NCBI RefSeq assembly: GCF_004119445.1
Contig: NZ_QICI01000090.1
Location: 1 to 64,000, forward strand
Length of the DNA: 64,000 nucleotides
Direction of reading: 5' to 3'
From: Chryseobacterium sp. CH21
GTDB lineage: Bacteria; Bacteroidota; Bacteroidia; Flavobacteriales; Weeksellaceae
Shown piece after piece: positions 25,215-34,407 of the stretch. The position numbers were made by a program, and so were the translations under genes. Numbering within the stretch: the stretch's first letter is position 1; every line of letters starts with the position of its first letter. Below the pieces are notes generated by a model. It saw only the letters and a program-made list of their open reading frames with translations, searched no databases and was not told where the DNA came from.

Positions 25215-25670
25215 ATGACAACCAATACCTACCCTTCCAAATATGCATTACCCAAAGGACTTTTCACTGTTGGGAAAACGAAATTCAAATGGTATGATTT
25301 AGCTTCAGATCCTGCAGAAATCTCTTCGCAGGATATTCTTAAAGCTCAGATAGGTATTGAAAATGCAGAGGAAAACTTTCAGGATATTGATGATCTCGGA
25401 TTTGTCATTATGCATCGATGCGGGGAAAACTATCTTCTGTTAGTCTGCACCTGGCGAAGTGACAATGAGTTGTGGGAAAGTGTCTATTATGATGGTTCTG
25501 GCAAGTTTGAAATATGGGATAGAAACAAAACCCATCTCCCTACTTATTGTGTTTGGGAAATGGGCATTGTATATCATGAATCCCAGTCCTGGAAAAAATA
25601 TCTGGGCTCCGGACGGGAAGAAAAAGACAAAGAGGAATATCTCAATGATTTCTTTGAGGGAGAAGTGTAA
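25215..25670 (+). CDS. Conserved-looking hypothetical cytoplasmic protein
   Basis: A 151-residue protein without a signal peptide or membrane segment, acidic overall and rich in Trp/Tyr (KFKWYDLAS, LLVCTWRSDNELWESVYYDG, YCVWEMGIVYHESQSWKKYL). No family was recognised. It is divergent from the metallophosphoesterase operon and ends shortly before an inverted-repeat element. The start at 25215 is the first ATG and gives MTTNTYPSKYALPKG. Confidence 0.7.
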   Translation: MTTNTYPSKYALPKGLFTVGKTKFKWYDLASDPAEISSQDILKAQIGIENAEENFQDIDDLGFVIMHRCGENYLLLVCTWRSDNELWESVYYDGSGKFEIWDRNKTHLPTYCVWEMGIVYHESQSWKKYLGSGREEKDKEEYLNDFFEGEV

Positions 25671-25682
25671 CGACTTCTGTAT

Positions 25683-25739
25683 TGTCATTCTGACTAAAGA
25701 AGAGATTCTTCATTCCACTTCGCTTCATTCAGAATGACA
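25683..25739. repeat. Inverted-repeat intergenic element between convergent genes
   Basis: A perfect 11-bp terminal inverted repeat (TGTCATTCTGA/TCAGAATGACA) encloses GAGATTCTTCATTCCACTTCGCTTC-like DNA. This resembles the TCATTCTGA...GAAGAATCT repeats found between genes in many Bacteroidota. It may also form the terminator of one or both convergent genes. Confidence 0.65.
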
Positions 25740-25769
25740 TGAAGCATAAAAATGACTTAAGCCCAATTA

Positions 25770-28112
25770 TCAGTTTGCTCTGTTTTTTTCCTCAAATTTT
25801 ACATTACGGTCCATGCCTTTTACTTTTTTATTTCCAAAAGTATACGTTGCAGACACCGTAAGTCTTCTGGCATCGTAATAATTGTTATAAGAATGCGTTC
25901 CTGTGGTATAATATATTTCACCCTGACTTTTACCTTGTTTTAGAATATCCGAAACAAAAACATTCAGCTGAAGACTCTTTTCCATAAGATTCAGTTTCAG
26001 GCCTGAGGTAAGATTTCCTGCAAACTTCATATAGGAATTTCCCGAGTTAGAAGGCAGACGAAACCAATAATTCAGAATCAACTGTATTGTTTTGCTTTGG
26101 TTGAGTGATATATTATTCTGAAAATCAAAATCATAACTACTTCCTTTTCGGGAAAGGGCATCCGTTGCAAAAACATCCGTGTTCATATAAGAATAATTAG
26201 CCGAGTAATTGGCTTCCCATTTTTTGAAAAAAGTATCGGAATAATTAAGAGAAACTCCCATACTATTCTGATTGTAATAATTTTCAAAAGTGCTCACCCT
26301 GTTTTCACCTTTCAGAGTTGCCAGCTGACCAAATGCATCCACTGTTCTCTGAAAATAAGCTGATGCCGACAATTTTCCTTTATACACATAAGAAAGCTCA
26401 AAATTATGATTGATAGACGGCTTCAGGAAAGGATTCCCGGTAAAATAAGAATTGATATTAGTGTACCAGCGGTATGGATTGATGGCACGGAATCCCGGTC
26501 TGTTGATTCTTTTGGAATAATTCAGGTTGAAAGTATGATTTTCATTGCTTTTATAAGTAACGTAAGCTGTAGGAAAAAACTTCCCGTAAGAATTCTCGGT
26601 CTGCTGTCCGGAAGTCAGAGAATTTCCGTTCACCACAGAATATTCGTAGCGTAAACCTGCTTTTGCCGACCATTTTTCGTTGAATGATTTTTCAAAACTA
26701 ATATAAGCCGCATAGTTTTTTTCGTTATATTCAAATTCATTGCTTTTCAGAGGATCTGTAATATATTCTCCGTTCGTTAAGTTCTGATAAAATATACTGG
26801 AATTATTATCAAAATTAGTGAACTTCACTCCCGTTTCTGTCTTTGCAAATGAATAAGGTAATGTAAGATCCGCCTGTCCGGAATAAATTTTATAATCTAC
26901 CATAGAAGGTGATTTTACAACAAATTGATCACCGGAACTTTCCGTAGTGGTAAAATCAATCGTAGTGTCTGGAGTATTGGAAAAATAATTACCTGTAATG
27001 CTCAGTTTATTATCCTGCTTCCCGAATTTCAAGTCATAATATGCACTGGCAGTGTGTTGTCTGTTTGTAGCTCTGTGTTCTGCACCGGTAAGGAGTGTAT
27101 TGGTGTAATTACCATTCTGGAAATAGTTTGAAGTATTCGTAATATCCATATTGGAATGCCCGAATCCGACATCATAAATAAACCCAACATTAGATTTCTT
27201 ACCCAACTGATAATCCAGACTTAGATTGGCACCCAGCCCGTCTCCAAAATCCCTTCTGTTATCATTACTTTTAAGGCCGTCAGCTCCTTCTATCCAATAG
27301 TTTTCGTAAGAATATTTTTCATTTTTATTCTGTCTTAGTTTTAGTGAAGTACGCAGCTTTTCATTCTGATAATTCAATGTTACACTGTTGGAATTTCCGG
27401 TATATGTCTGCTGCTGAAGACTGGAAGTTAAGCTTCCGCTCCACCCAAGATTCTGATTTTTCTTTAAAACAATATTGATCAGACCACTGTTTCCCTGCGC
27501 TTCGTATTTGGCAGGAGGTGAGGTAATAACTTCTATTTTTTCTATATTTTCGGACCTAAGGCTTTTCAGGTAAGTAACAAGTTCAGCATCAGATAAATTC
27601 AAAATCCTGTCATTGATCATTACTGCTACTCCACTTTTCCCTACAATAGAAACTCCGGTGTTATCATCTACTTTTACCAAAGGAGTTGTTGCAAGCGCAT
27701 CTGCTCCATCCATTCCCTGAGAAGCCACAGAATTGGAAACATTGAAAACCAACCTGTCTGCTTTTCTCTCAATCAGTTTTTTTCTGGCAGTAAGGGTAAC
27801 GCCTTCTATCTGTTTTTCTTTTCTTTTTTCAACAGAAAAATCCTGTTTCACCTCTCCGTTGATGATAATATCTTTACTGGATATTTCTATACCATCCTGT
27901 ATAAGCTTAATGGTATAGTTTCCGTTTTCTGAAAGTTTCAGAGAATAATTTCCTTTTTCGTCTGAAATAGTGGTCTGTTTTTTCTGATCTTTTACAGCAA
28001 TCACCTCAACGTAAGGAGCAGCATTTCCAGTTTGAGTGATCTTCCCTGTTATGCTTTGGGCAAATGCAACTGCCGGCGATAGCATGATTACAGCAAGTAA
28101 TATCTTCTTCAT
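25770..28112 (-). CDS. TonB-dependent receptor / outer-membrane beta-barrel family protein
   Basis: The 780-residue protein has a signal peptide (ILLAVIMLSPAVAFAQ), then a carboxypeptidase-regulatory-like domain (SITGKITQTGNAAPYVEVIAV, ~20-105). A plug domain follows (~110-225, with VSIVGKSGVAVMINDR and KIEVITSPPAKYEAQGNSGLINIVLKK), then a large outer-membrane barrel ending in YTFGNKKVKG. This architecture matches the OMP_b-brl_3 group of TonB-linked receptors rather than SusC. The ligand is unknown. It is transcribed divergently from the GH92 gene with 94 bp between them. Confidence 0.9.
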   Translation of the reverse strand: MKKILLAVIMLSPAVAFAQSITGKITQTGNAAPYVEVIAVKDQKKQTTISDEKGNYSLKLSENGNYTIKLIQDGIEISSKDIIINGEVKQDFSVEKRKEKQIEGVTLTARKKLIERKADRLVFNVSNSVASQGMDGADALATTPLVKVDDNTGVSIVGKSGVAVMINDRILNLSDAELVTYLKSLRSENIEKIEVITSPPAKYEAQGNSGLINIVLKKNQNLGWSGSLTSSLQQQTYTGNSNSVTLNYQNEKLRTSLKLRQNKNEKYSYENYWIEGADGLKSNDNRRDFGDGLGANLSLDYQLGKKSNVGFIYDVGFGHSNMDITNTSNYFQNGNYTNTLLTGAEHRATNRQHTASAYYDLKFGKQDNKLSITGNYFSNTPDTTIDFTTTESSGDQFVVKSPSMVDYKIYSGQADLTLPYSFAKTETGVKFTNFDNNSSIFYQNLTNGEYITDPLKSNEFEYNEKNYAAYISFEKSFNEKWSAKAGLRYEYSVVNGNSLTSGQQTENSYGKFFPTAYVTYKSNENHTFNLNYSKRINRPGFRAINPYRWYTNINSYFTGNPFLKPSINHNFELSYVYKGKLSASAYFQRTVDAFGQLATLKGENRVSTFENYYNQNSMGVSLNYSDTFFKKWEANYSANYSYMNTDVFATDALSRKGSSYDFDFQNNISLNQSKTIQLILNYWFRLPSNSGNSYMKFAGNLTSGLKLNLMEKSLQLNVFVSDILKQGKSQGEIYYTTGTHSYNNYYDARRLTVSATYTFGNKKVKGMDRNVKFEEKNRAN

Positions 28113-28206
28113 GAATTATATCGTTTTTAATAAGACAAACTGCAATCGTCTTTTATTACATCTGTCTTACTGTTTTTCAATATCTTCGCTTTTATAAAAT
28201 CAAAAT

Positions 28207-31007
28207 ATGAAAAAAAGGCTCATTGCATTTTCTATATTTATTACCCAGATCATTTCTGCACAGAATTACTCCCAATATGTTAATCCGTTTATAGGAACCG
28301 GAGGCCATGGCCATACTTTCCCCGGAGCTATTGTTCCTTTCGGAATGGTACAGCTTTCTCCTGATACAAGAATTGACGGAAGCTGGGACGGATGCAGCGG
28401 ATATCATTATTCAGATTCCGTGATCTATGGCTTTTCTCATACCCACCTGAACGGTACAGGAGTTTCGGATTATGGGGATATCATGCTGATGCCCACCATG
28501 GGAACTCCAAGTCTGAACAGCAAAGAGTATTCGTCAAAATTTTCGCATAAAAATGAAAAAGCAACAGCCGGATATTATGCTGTCAAGTTAGATAAGAACA
28601 ATATTGATGTTCGTCTTACAACCACCAAAAGAGTCGGCTATCATGAATACACGTTCAATAATGCAGGGAATGCCAATATCATCTTAGATCTCAACCACAG
28701 GGATAAACTTCTGGAGGGTGAAGTAAAGGTCATTGATGATAAAACTATTGAAGTTTTCAGAAGAAGTGAAGCGTGGGCTACCAACCAATATATTTATGCA
28801 AGAATTGAGTTTTCAAAACCGATGAAAATTTCAAAAAAGAGACTAACGGAAAACAGGAAACCCATCTTTTCACTGGAACGAAACTTGCCCTGGCATTTTC
28901 AGCTCAAGTTAAAAAAGGAGCAAAGATCAATGTAAAAGTTTCTATTTCTCCTACAGGTTATGAAGGTGCAGGAAAAAATATGCTGGCAGAAGGGCAATCG
29001 AAGGACTTTGAAGCTGTAAGAAAACAGGCACAAACCGAGTGGGACAAAGAGCTTTCAAAAATTGAAGTAAAATCTGATGATAAAAATAAATTAGCCGTTT
29101 TTTATACCGCTCTTTACCATGTTTTCACCCAACCGAACATCAATATGGACGTAGACGGGAAATACAGAGGCAGAGACAATAAACTGTATAATGCCAATGG
29201 TTTTGATTATTACACCGTATTCTCACTTTGGGATACTTTCAGAGGAGCACATCCTCTGATGACTTTAATTGACAGAAAAAGAACTGCTGATTTTATCAAT
29301 ACTTTCATCAAACAATACGAACAGGGAGGAAAACTTCCGGTATGGGAACTGGCTTCCAACGAAACAGAATGTATGATTGGCTATCACTCGGTTTCAGTCA
29401 TTGCAGATGCTATGGCTAAGGGAATTCAGGGATTTGATTACGAAAAGGCATTTCAGGCTGCAAAAGGTTCTGCCATGCAAGATATTTTTGGTTTGAATGC
29501 TTACAAACAGAATAATTACATCAGCATAGATGACGAGCATGAAAGTGTTTCCAAAACTGTAGAATATGCTTATGATGACTGGTGCATTGCTCAAATGGCA
29601 AAAATTTTAGGCAAGAAAGAAGATTATCAGTATTTCATGAAACGTTCTCAGAACTGGAAAAACCTTTACAATCCAAAAACAGGTTTTATGCAGCCAAGAA
29701 AAAACGGAAACTGGTATGAGCCTTTTGATCCGAGAGAAGTCAATAATAATTATACGGAAGGAAACTCGTGGCATTATTCATATTCTGTACAGCAGGATAT
29801 TCCGGGGCTTATTGCAGCGCATGGCGGAAAAGAAAAATTTGAACAGTTCATTGATGTTATTTTCACCGCTCCTGATAAAACAACAGGAAGAGAACAAGTG
29901 GATATTACAGGTTTGATGGGACAATATGCCCAGGGAAATGAGCCAAGTCACCATATTGCTTATCTGTACAATTTTGTCGATAAACCAGAAAAAACAGATG
30001 CCAAAATAAAATATATTCTGGACAATTTTTATAAAAACACCCCAGACGGACTGATAGGAAACGAAGACTGCGGTCAGATGAGTGCGTGGTATGTTCTAAG
30101 CTCCATGGGAATTTATTCTGTGACTCCGGGATTACCGGAATGGGAAACAACAACGCCTTATTTTGATGAAATTAAAATTCACCTTGAAGATGGCACCACA
30201 AAAACCATTACCAAAAATACCGGCAAAGCAGAGCTTAAAAAACTAGGGCTTGAGAATGTGAAGCCTGTAAAAGATTTTAAATATGCGGAACAAACGGCTT
30301 CACCTGTCATTTCTGCGGACAGAATTTTTGATTTTTCTACCAAAGTTGAGATCACTCCATTGAATCCTAATGATAAAGTATATTATATGACGATGGATGA
30401 CAGTGACAGCAATAAAAGAAAGACTTTCTCTACTTATAAAGCTCCGTTCTCCATCACCAAAACAACTCAGGTAATGGCTTACGCTGAAAGAAACGGTGAG
30501 AAAAGTTCTGTAACCATTTCCAATTTCAACAGAAGACCTAATTATTGGGATATTAATATTCTGTCAAAAGTGACTCCTCAGTACAGCGCTACCGGAAAGC
30601 TTGCTCTTATTGACGGAATCAGAGGGGATGTGAACTGGAGAAAAGGCGAATGGCATGGATATCAGGGGCAAAATTTTGAAGCGATAATTGATTTTAAATC
30701 ACCTCAGAACATTAAATATTTGTCTTCCACATACCTTCAGGACAGCAGAGCATGGATTCTGATGCCTAAAAAAGTAGAATACTACGCTTCCATGAACGGA
30801 AAAGATTTTATCCTTCTGAAGACCGTAGACAATGATATTGATCCCAAAGATGAAAAAGTACAGATTAAAGATTTTTCTACCGAAATTCTTCCTACCGAAG
30901 CCCGATATATTAAAGTAAAAGCTTACTACTTTGGAAAACTTCCGGAATGGCACCAGGGAGCAGGCGGTGACGCTTATATCTTTATTGATGAGATTGCAGT
31001 GAAGTAA
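28207..31007 (+). pseudogene. GH92 alpha-1,2-mannosidase, split by a one-base frameshift
   Basis: The 5' ORF (28207-28935) has a signal peptide and the GH92 N-terminal hallmark (FIGTGGHGHTFPGAIVPFGM). The 3' ORF (open from ~28845, first ATG 28980, to 31007) holds the catalytic (alpha/alpha)6 domain (SLWDTFRGAHPLMTLIDR; NETECMIGYHSVSVIADA; GNEDCGQMSAWYVLSSMGIY), then a chitobiase-C-like and a discoidin-like tail. The frames differ by one lost base near 28838-28853, in GAAAATTTCAAAAAAG. Restoring it gives NFKKETNGKQETHLFTG and a ~933-residue enzyme. GH92 enzymes are Ca-dependent exo-mannosidases trimming N-glycans or mannans. The break may be a sequencing error. Confidence 0.88.
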
Positions 31008-31150
31008 GGAAGATGGGAGAAAGAAGAGGGAGGTTCTTTTTTGCCGGATTAGTTCTTGAAGTTGGCTTGAAGAAAAGTTAATAAAATAGACTGGTATTAA
31101 TCTTTAGTCTTTCAGTAGCAGCTTTCTTCCAGCATCCATCTTCCAACCAT

Positions 31151-31186
31151 AAAAAACGCCCTTCGAAAATTCGAAGGGCGTTTTTT
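31151..31186. terminator. Bidirectional terminator between GH92 and phyH genes
   Basis: A near-perfect hairpin with AAAAAACGCCCTTCGA and its complement around a 4-nt loop lies between convergent genes. Confidence 0.85.
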
Positions 31187-31187
31187 A

Positions 31188-31910
31188 TCAGTTCATTCTT
31201 TCGGACCACTGCAGGACTTCCGGAAGTTCTATATCAGAAAATTCAATGTGAATGACTCTTCTTTTCTTTCCGTTGGTGGTTCGGTTAGAGCCATGAAGTA
31301 TTAAAGGTTTCATGATCATAATTCCACCTTTTTCTACGTTACAGATTTCTTCAGTTTCCACGGTCCAGTCGATGGTTTCTGGTCTGTAAATGCCTTTTGC
31401 ATGAGACTTTGGGACTACTTTTAGTGCTCCGTTATTTTCATCGGTATCATCCAGATGGATTCTGATGGTATAGATGTTCTCCAAAATATTCAATGGAGGC
31501 TGTACTGCAAACTGATTTTGTTTGGTGGTCCAGGGACCAAAATTAGCAAGCTCAAGCTTTTTATCTACAGAAATAGTAAGATCCTGATGATAAGCTACAT
31601 ACCAGTTGGAAGTTTCGGGTTTATCAAAATAAATACTTTTGACCACAAAATATTTCTCTCCGAAGATCTCCTTTATCACTTTTCTAATGTTGCCATTAAA
31701 CACCAAGTCTTTGATTTCCGGAACTTCTTTTAAAAATTGTCTAATGGCAAAAAGGTCTTCAGACTTTCGAAAGTTCTCTTTTGAAGTATCTATATTTTTC
31801 AGAGCAACGTTGATATTTTCAAGTTCTTCATGCGAAAAAACCTTATTGATAACAGCAAAGCCATATTCTTCAATATGGCTTTTATGATTTTCTAAGTTAT
31901 GTAAACTCAT
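31188..31910 (-). CDS. Phytanoyl-CoA dioxygenase (PhyH) family Fe(II)/2-oxoglutarate oxygenase
   Basis: A 240-residue cytoplasmic oxygenase of the PhyH family. The iron facial triad is visible as HQD in WYVAYHQDLTISV (~112) and the distal His in PLILHGSNRTTNGKKRRVIH (~205), whose Arg would bind 2-oxoglutarate. The substrate is unknown; bacterial members hydroxylate lipids, amino acids or secondary metabolites. It starts 6 bp after the stop of the upstream symporter gene on the same strand, so they are probably co-transcribed and the symporter might supply a carboxylate substrate (inference). Confidence 0.87.
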   Translation of the reverse strand: MSLHNLENHKSHIEEYGFAVINKVFSHEELENINVALKNIDTSKENFRKSEDLFAIRQFLKEVPEIKDLVFNGNIRKVIKEIFGEKYFVVKSIYFDKPETSNWYVAYHQDLTISVDKKLELANFGPWTTKQNQFAVQPPLNILENIYTIRIHLDDTDENNGALKVVPKSHAKGIYRPETIDWTVETEEICNVEKGGIMIMKPLILHGSNRTTNGKKRRVIHIEFSDIELPEVLQWSERMN

Positions 31911-31916
31911 TATTAT

Positions 31917-33167
31917 TTAAATTTTGTCTATGGGTTCAGTCAATTGCCCTTCCCATTTTGAAACGGCTGTAGTTGCCAGTGTATTCCCAAGTACGTTTGT
32001 CATACTTCTACCCATATCACAGAAATGGTCAATTGGTAAAATTAAAGCAATTCCTTCCGGTGGAATTCCAAACATTGAACAGGTTGCAACGATAATTACC
32101 AAAGAAGCTCTCGGAACTCCTGCAATTCCTTTTGAAGTAAGCATTAATACCAAAAGCATGGTGATCTGCTGTCCGATCGTCATTTCAATACCATAGATCT
32201 GTGCAATAAAGATTGAAGCAAATGTCATATACATCATACTTCCATCCAGATTGAACGAGTATCCTAAAGGTAAAATAAAAGATACTACTCTACTGTTACA
32301 ACCGAATTTTTCCAGCTCTTCTACCAATTTCGGGAATACGGCTTCTGAACTCGTTGTAGAGAAAGCAATCAGTAAGGGTTCTTTAATTCTTTTTAATAAG
32401 TCAAAAAGACGGTTTCCTAAAATAAAATACCCTACTAATAAAAGAACCAGCCAAAGAACACCTATAGCAAAGAAGAAGTCTCTTAAATAAATAGCATATA
32501 CTTTAAAGATTTCAAACCCATTGGTTGCCACTACTGCTGCAATAGCACCCAGTACTCCAAGCGGTGCAAACCACATGATATATCCTACCATTTTAAGAAT
32601 GGCATGAGCAATGATATCAAATAACTTGACTACTGGTTTAGCATATTCTTCGCCCAAATTAGCAAGTGCAACTCCAAACATTACTGCGAATACAACAATC
32701 TGCAATACTTCATTGGTCGCAAAGGCTTCAAATAAACTTTTAGGAATCATATGCTTTACGAAGTCTTCCATAGAAAAGCTTTTACTGTTCTTAAGAAGCT
32801 CATCAGCAGAGGAAACATCCTGAATCGGTAATTTGGTAACATGTCCCGGCTCAAGCCAGTTCACAAGGATTAACCCGATAAAAAGAGAAACAAGAGAGGC
32901 AGAAATAAACCAAAGCATTGCTTTTGTCCCTACCCTTCCAATCATCTTAATATCACTCATTTTGGCAATCCCCACTACCAAAGTTGTAAAAACCAAAGGC
33001 GCAATAATCATCTGTACCAATCTGATAAAGACTGTCCCTAACAGTTTTATGTTTTTGGAAAAAGGTTCTGCACTTTCCGGATAACTCACATGCACAACAC
33101 CTCCAATCCCTACACCCACAACCAGGGCAATGATAATTGCTATAAAAAGTTTATTCTGTCCTTTCAT
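31917..33167 (-). CDS. Dicarboxylate/amino acid:cation symporter (DAACS family)
   Basis: The 416-residue polytopic inner-membrane transporter is of the GltP/DctA type and imports C4-dicarboxylates or glutamate with Na+ or H+. Family hallmarks are the serine-rich re-entrant loop (IAFSTTSSEAVFP, ~275), the GYSFNLDGSMMYMTFASIFIAQ segment, a second hairpin (LTSKGIAGVPRASLVI) and the binding helix (PIDHFCDMGRSMTNVLGNTLA). Length and helix pattern are normal. A CAAATATA (minus-strand TATATTTG) box lies 20 bp upstream of the start. It precedes the PhyH gene by 6 bp. Confidence 0.93.
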   Translation of the reverse strand: MKGQNKLFIAIIIALVVGVGIGGVVHVSYPESAEPFSKNIKLLGTVFIRLVQMIIAPLVFTTLVVGIAKMSDIKMIGRVGTKAMLWFISASLVSLFIGLILVNWLEPGHVTKLPIQDVSSADELLKNSKSFSMEDFVKHMIPKSLFEAFATNEVLQIVVFAVMFGVALANLGEEYAKPVVKLFDIIAHAILKMVGYIMWFAPLGVLGAIAAVVATNGFEIFKVYAIYLRDFFFAIGVLWLVLLLVGYFILGNRLFDLLKRIKEPLLIAFSTTSSEAVFPKLVEELEKFGCNSRVVSFILPLGYSFNLDGSMMYMTFASIFIAQIYGIEMTIGQQITMLLVLMLTSKGIAGVPRASLVIIVATCSMFGIPPEGIALILPIDHFCDMGRSMTNVLGNTLATTAVSKWEGQLTEPIDKI

Positions 33168-33337
33168 ATATAAGTTTCAATTTGCGCAAATATAATAGTT
33201 TTAGAATTGGCAGTATATTTTAAAAATGTTGATAAATTTCACATTATGGATATTAAGTTTTTAATAACTGAAAATTAAAACGTTGATTTAGAAAATATTG
33301 TAAAAAAAATTAAAAACATTTATTGAATTTTTATTCT

Positions 33338-33365
33338 TTTGGTACAAATTTTATTATTACATTTG
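33338..33365 (+). promoter_or_regulatory. Bacteroidota-type promoter of the BON lipoprotein gene
   Basis: TTTG at 33338-33341 is followed after 16 nt by TACATTTG (33358-33365), an exact TAnnTTTG -7 box about 33 bp before the ATG. The spacer is slightly short. Confidence 0.5.
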
Positions 33366-33397
33366 AGTGTATAACAACATTAAAATAAATATACAAT

Positions 33398-33886
33398 ATG
33401 AAAAAAACTATTGCAATGGCTGCATTAGCTGTAGCTGTATCTTTCGGTGCTATTTCTTGTAAAAAGAAAGTTTCTGATGCCGATCTTCAGACTCAGGCTA
33501 CAACGGTAGTAACTTCTAATCCCAATGCTTCTGTGGAAGTAAAAGAAGGTGTAGCTCACTTAAGCGGAACTTTTGCAGATCAGCAGTCGAAAGATGCGAT
33601 GATTGCAAAATTAAAAGCGATCAGCGGAGTAAAAGACGTAATGGATATGTCTACAATAGCTGCTGCTCCAACTGCAGCACCTGTTGAAACTGCTTCTGCT
33701 GTAGATCCTGCTGTTCAGAAAAAAGTTCAGGATGCTGTGAAGGATTTCCCTTCTGTAAAAGTAGAAGTTGTAAACGGACAGCTTACTCTTACAGGAAATG
33801 TTTCTGGTTTACAAGCTAGAAAAATCAAAGAATCTGTAGATGCTTTGAAAATCGGAAAGTATAACAACAACCTAATTGTAAAATAA
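33398..33886 (+). CDS. BON-domain lipoprotein
   Basis: The 162-residue protein has a lipoprotein signal (ALAVAVSFGAISC, Cys21). Two BON modules follow: ~30-85 (ATTVVTSNPNASVEVKEGVA to AISGVKDVMDM) and ~105-160 (QKKVQDAVKDFPSVKVEVVNG to DALKIGKYNNNLIVK), joined by an Ala/Pro/Thr linker. BON domains bind phospholipid and are associated with envelope stress tolerance. It lies 6 bp before the BON-SH3 gene, so they form an operon. Confidence 0.88.
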   Translation: MKKTIAMAALAVAVSFGAISCKKKVSDADLQTQATTVVTSNPNASVEVKEGVAHLSGTFADQQSKDAMIAKLKAISGVKDVMDMSTIAAAPTAAPVETASAVDPAVQKKVQDAVKDFPSVKVEVVNGQLTLTGNVSGLQARKIKESVDALKIGKYNNNLIVK

Positions 33887-33892
33887 TTTAAA

Positions 33893-34312
33893 ATGGGCGA
33901 ATTACAAGATAAATATTCAAGTGTAGTTTCAGCAGCTCAGTCTGCAGGAATCGCAAATCTTCAGGTTCAGGAGCAGGACGGTATTCTTTATGTTTCCGGA
34001 AATGCTTCCAATACTGCTGCTAAAGATGCTGTATGGAATGCTTTAGGAGCTATTGACTCAACTTATTCTGCTTCAGATATCAATATTGATGTACAGGTTG
34101 CAGGTCTTACTTCAGGAGCTTCTTTAACGGTTGCCACTGAAGATTCTAACCTGAATATCAGACAAGAGCCTTCTACTGAAGCTGCTGTTGTAGGTAAAGC
34201 TGCAAAAGGTTCTTCTGTAACTTTAATTGAACAGACTTCTGATGACTGGTGGAAAGTGAAAACTGATGACGGTCAGGAAGGATATGCTTACTCAAGATAT
34301 TTAAGAGCATAA
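33893..34312 (+). CDS. BON and bacterial SH3 domain protein
   Basis: The 139-residue protein has one BON-like domain (~5-70: VSAAQSAGIANLQVQEQDGILYVSG) and a C-terminal SH3b domain (~78-139: SNLNIRQEPSTEAAVVGKA to WKVKTDDGQEGYAYSRYLRA), which usually binds peptidoglycan. It has no signal peptide of its own, which is odd for a presumed envelope partner of the preceding lipoprotein. It may be cytoplasmic, or its cell-wall role may be mistaken. It is co-transcribed with the BON lipoprotein and ends at a terminator. Confidence 0.82.
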   Translation: MGELQDKYSSVVSAAQSAGIANLQVQEQDGILYVSGNASNTAAKDAVWNALGAIDSTYSASDINIDVQVAGLTSGASLTVATEDSNLNIRQEPSTEAAVVGKAAKGSSVTLIEQTSDDWWKVKTDDGQEGYAYSRYLRA

Positions 34313-34353
34313 TTTTTATTAAATAATAATAAATTTTCACAAAAAAAGCATAG

Positions 34354-34380
34354 AAACATCCCAACTTTGGGATGTTTTTA
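34354..34380 (+). terminator. Terminator of the BON operon
   Basis: A 10-bp stem AAACATCCCA/TGGGATGTTT with a 4-nt loop and T-rich tail. It lies inside the upstream extension of the next ORF, which supports the later start for that gene. Confidence 0.75.
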
Positions 34381-34407
34381 TATTTTTACGGCTCTGAAAA
34401 AAAACTA

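Noticed and set aside
28207..31007. Programmed ribosomal frameshifting as explanation for the split GH92 (and the other split genes)
   Set aside because: No shared slippery heptamer and pseudoknot pattern, and these families are not known for frameshifting; homopolymer indels fit all five cases.
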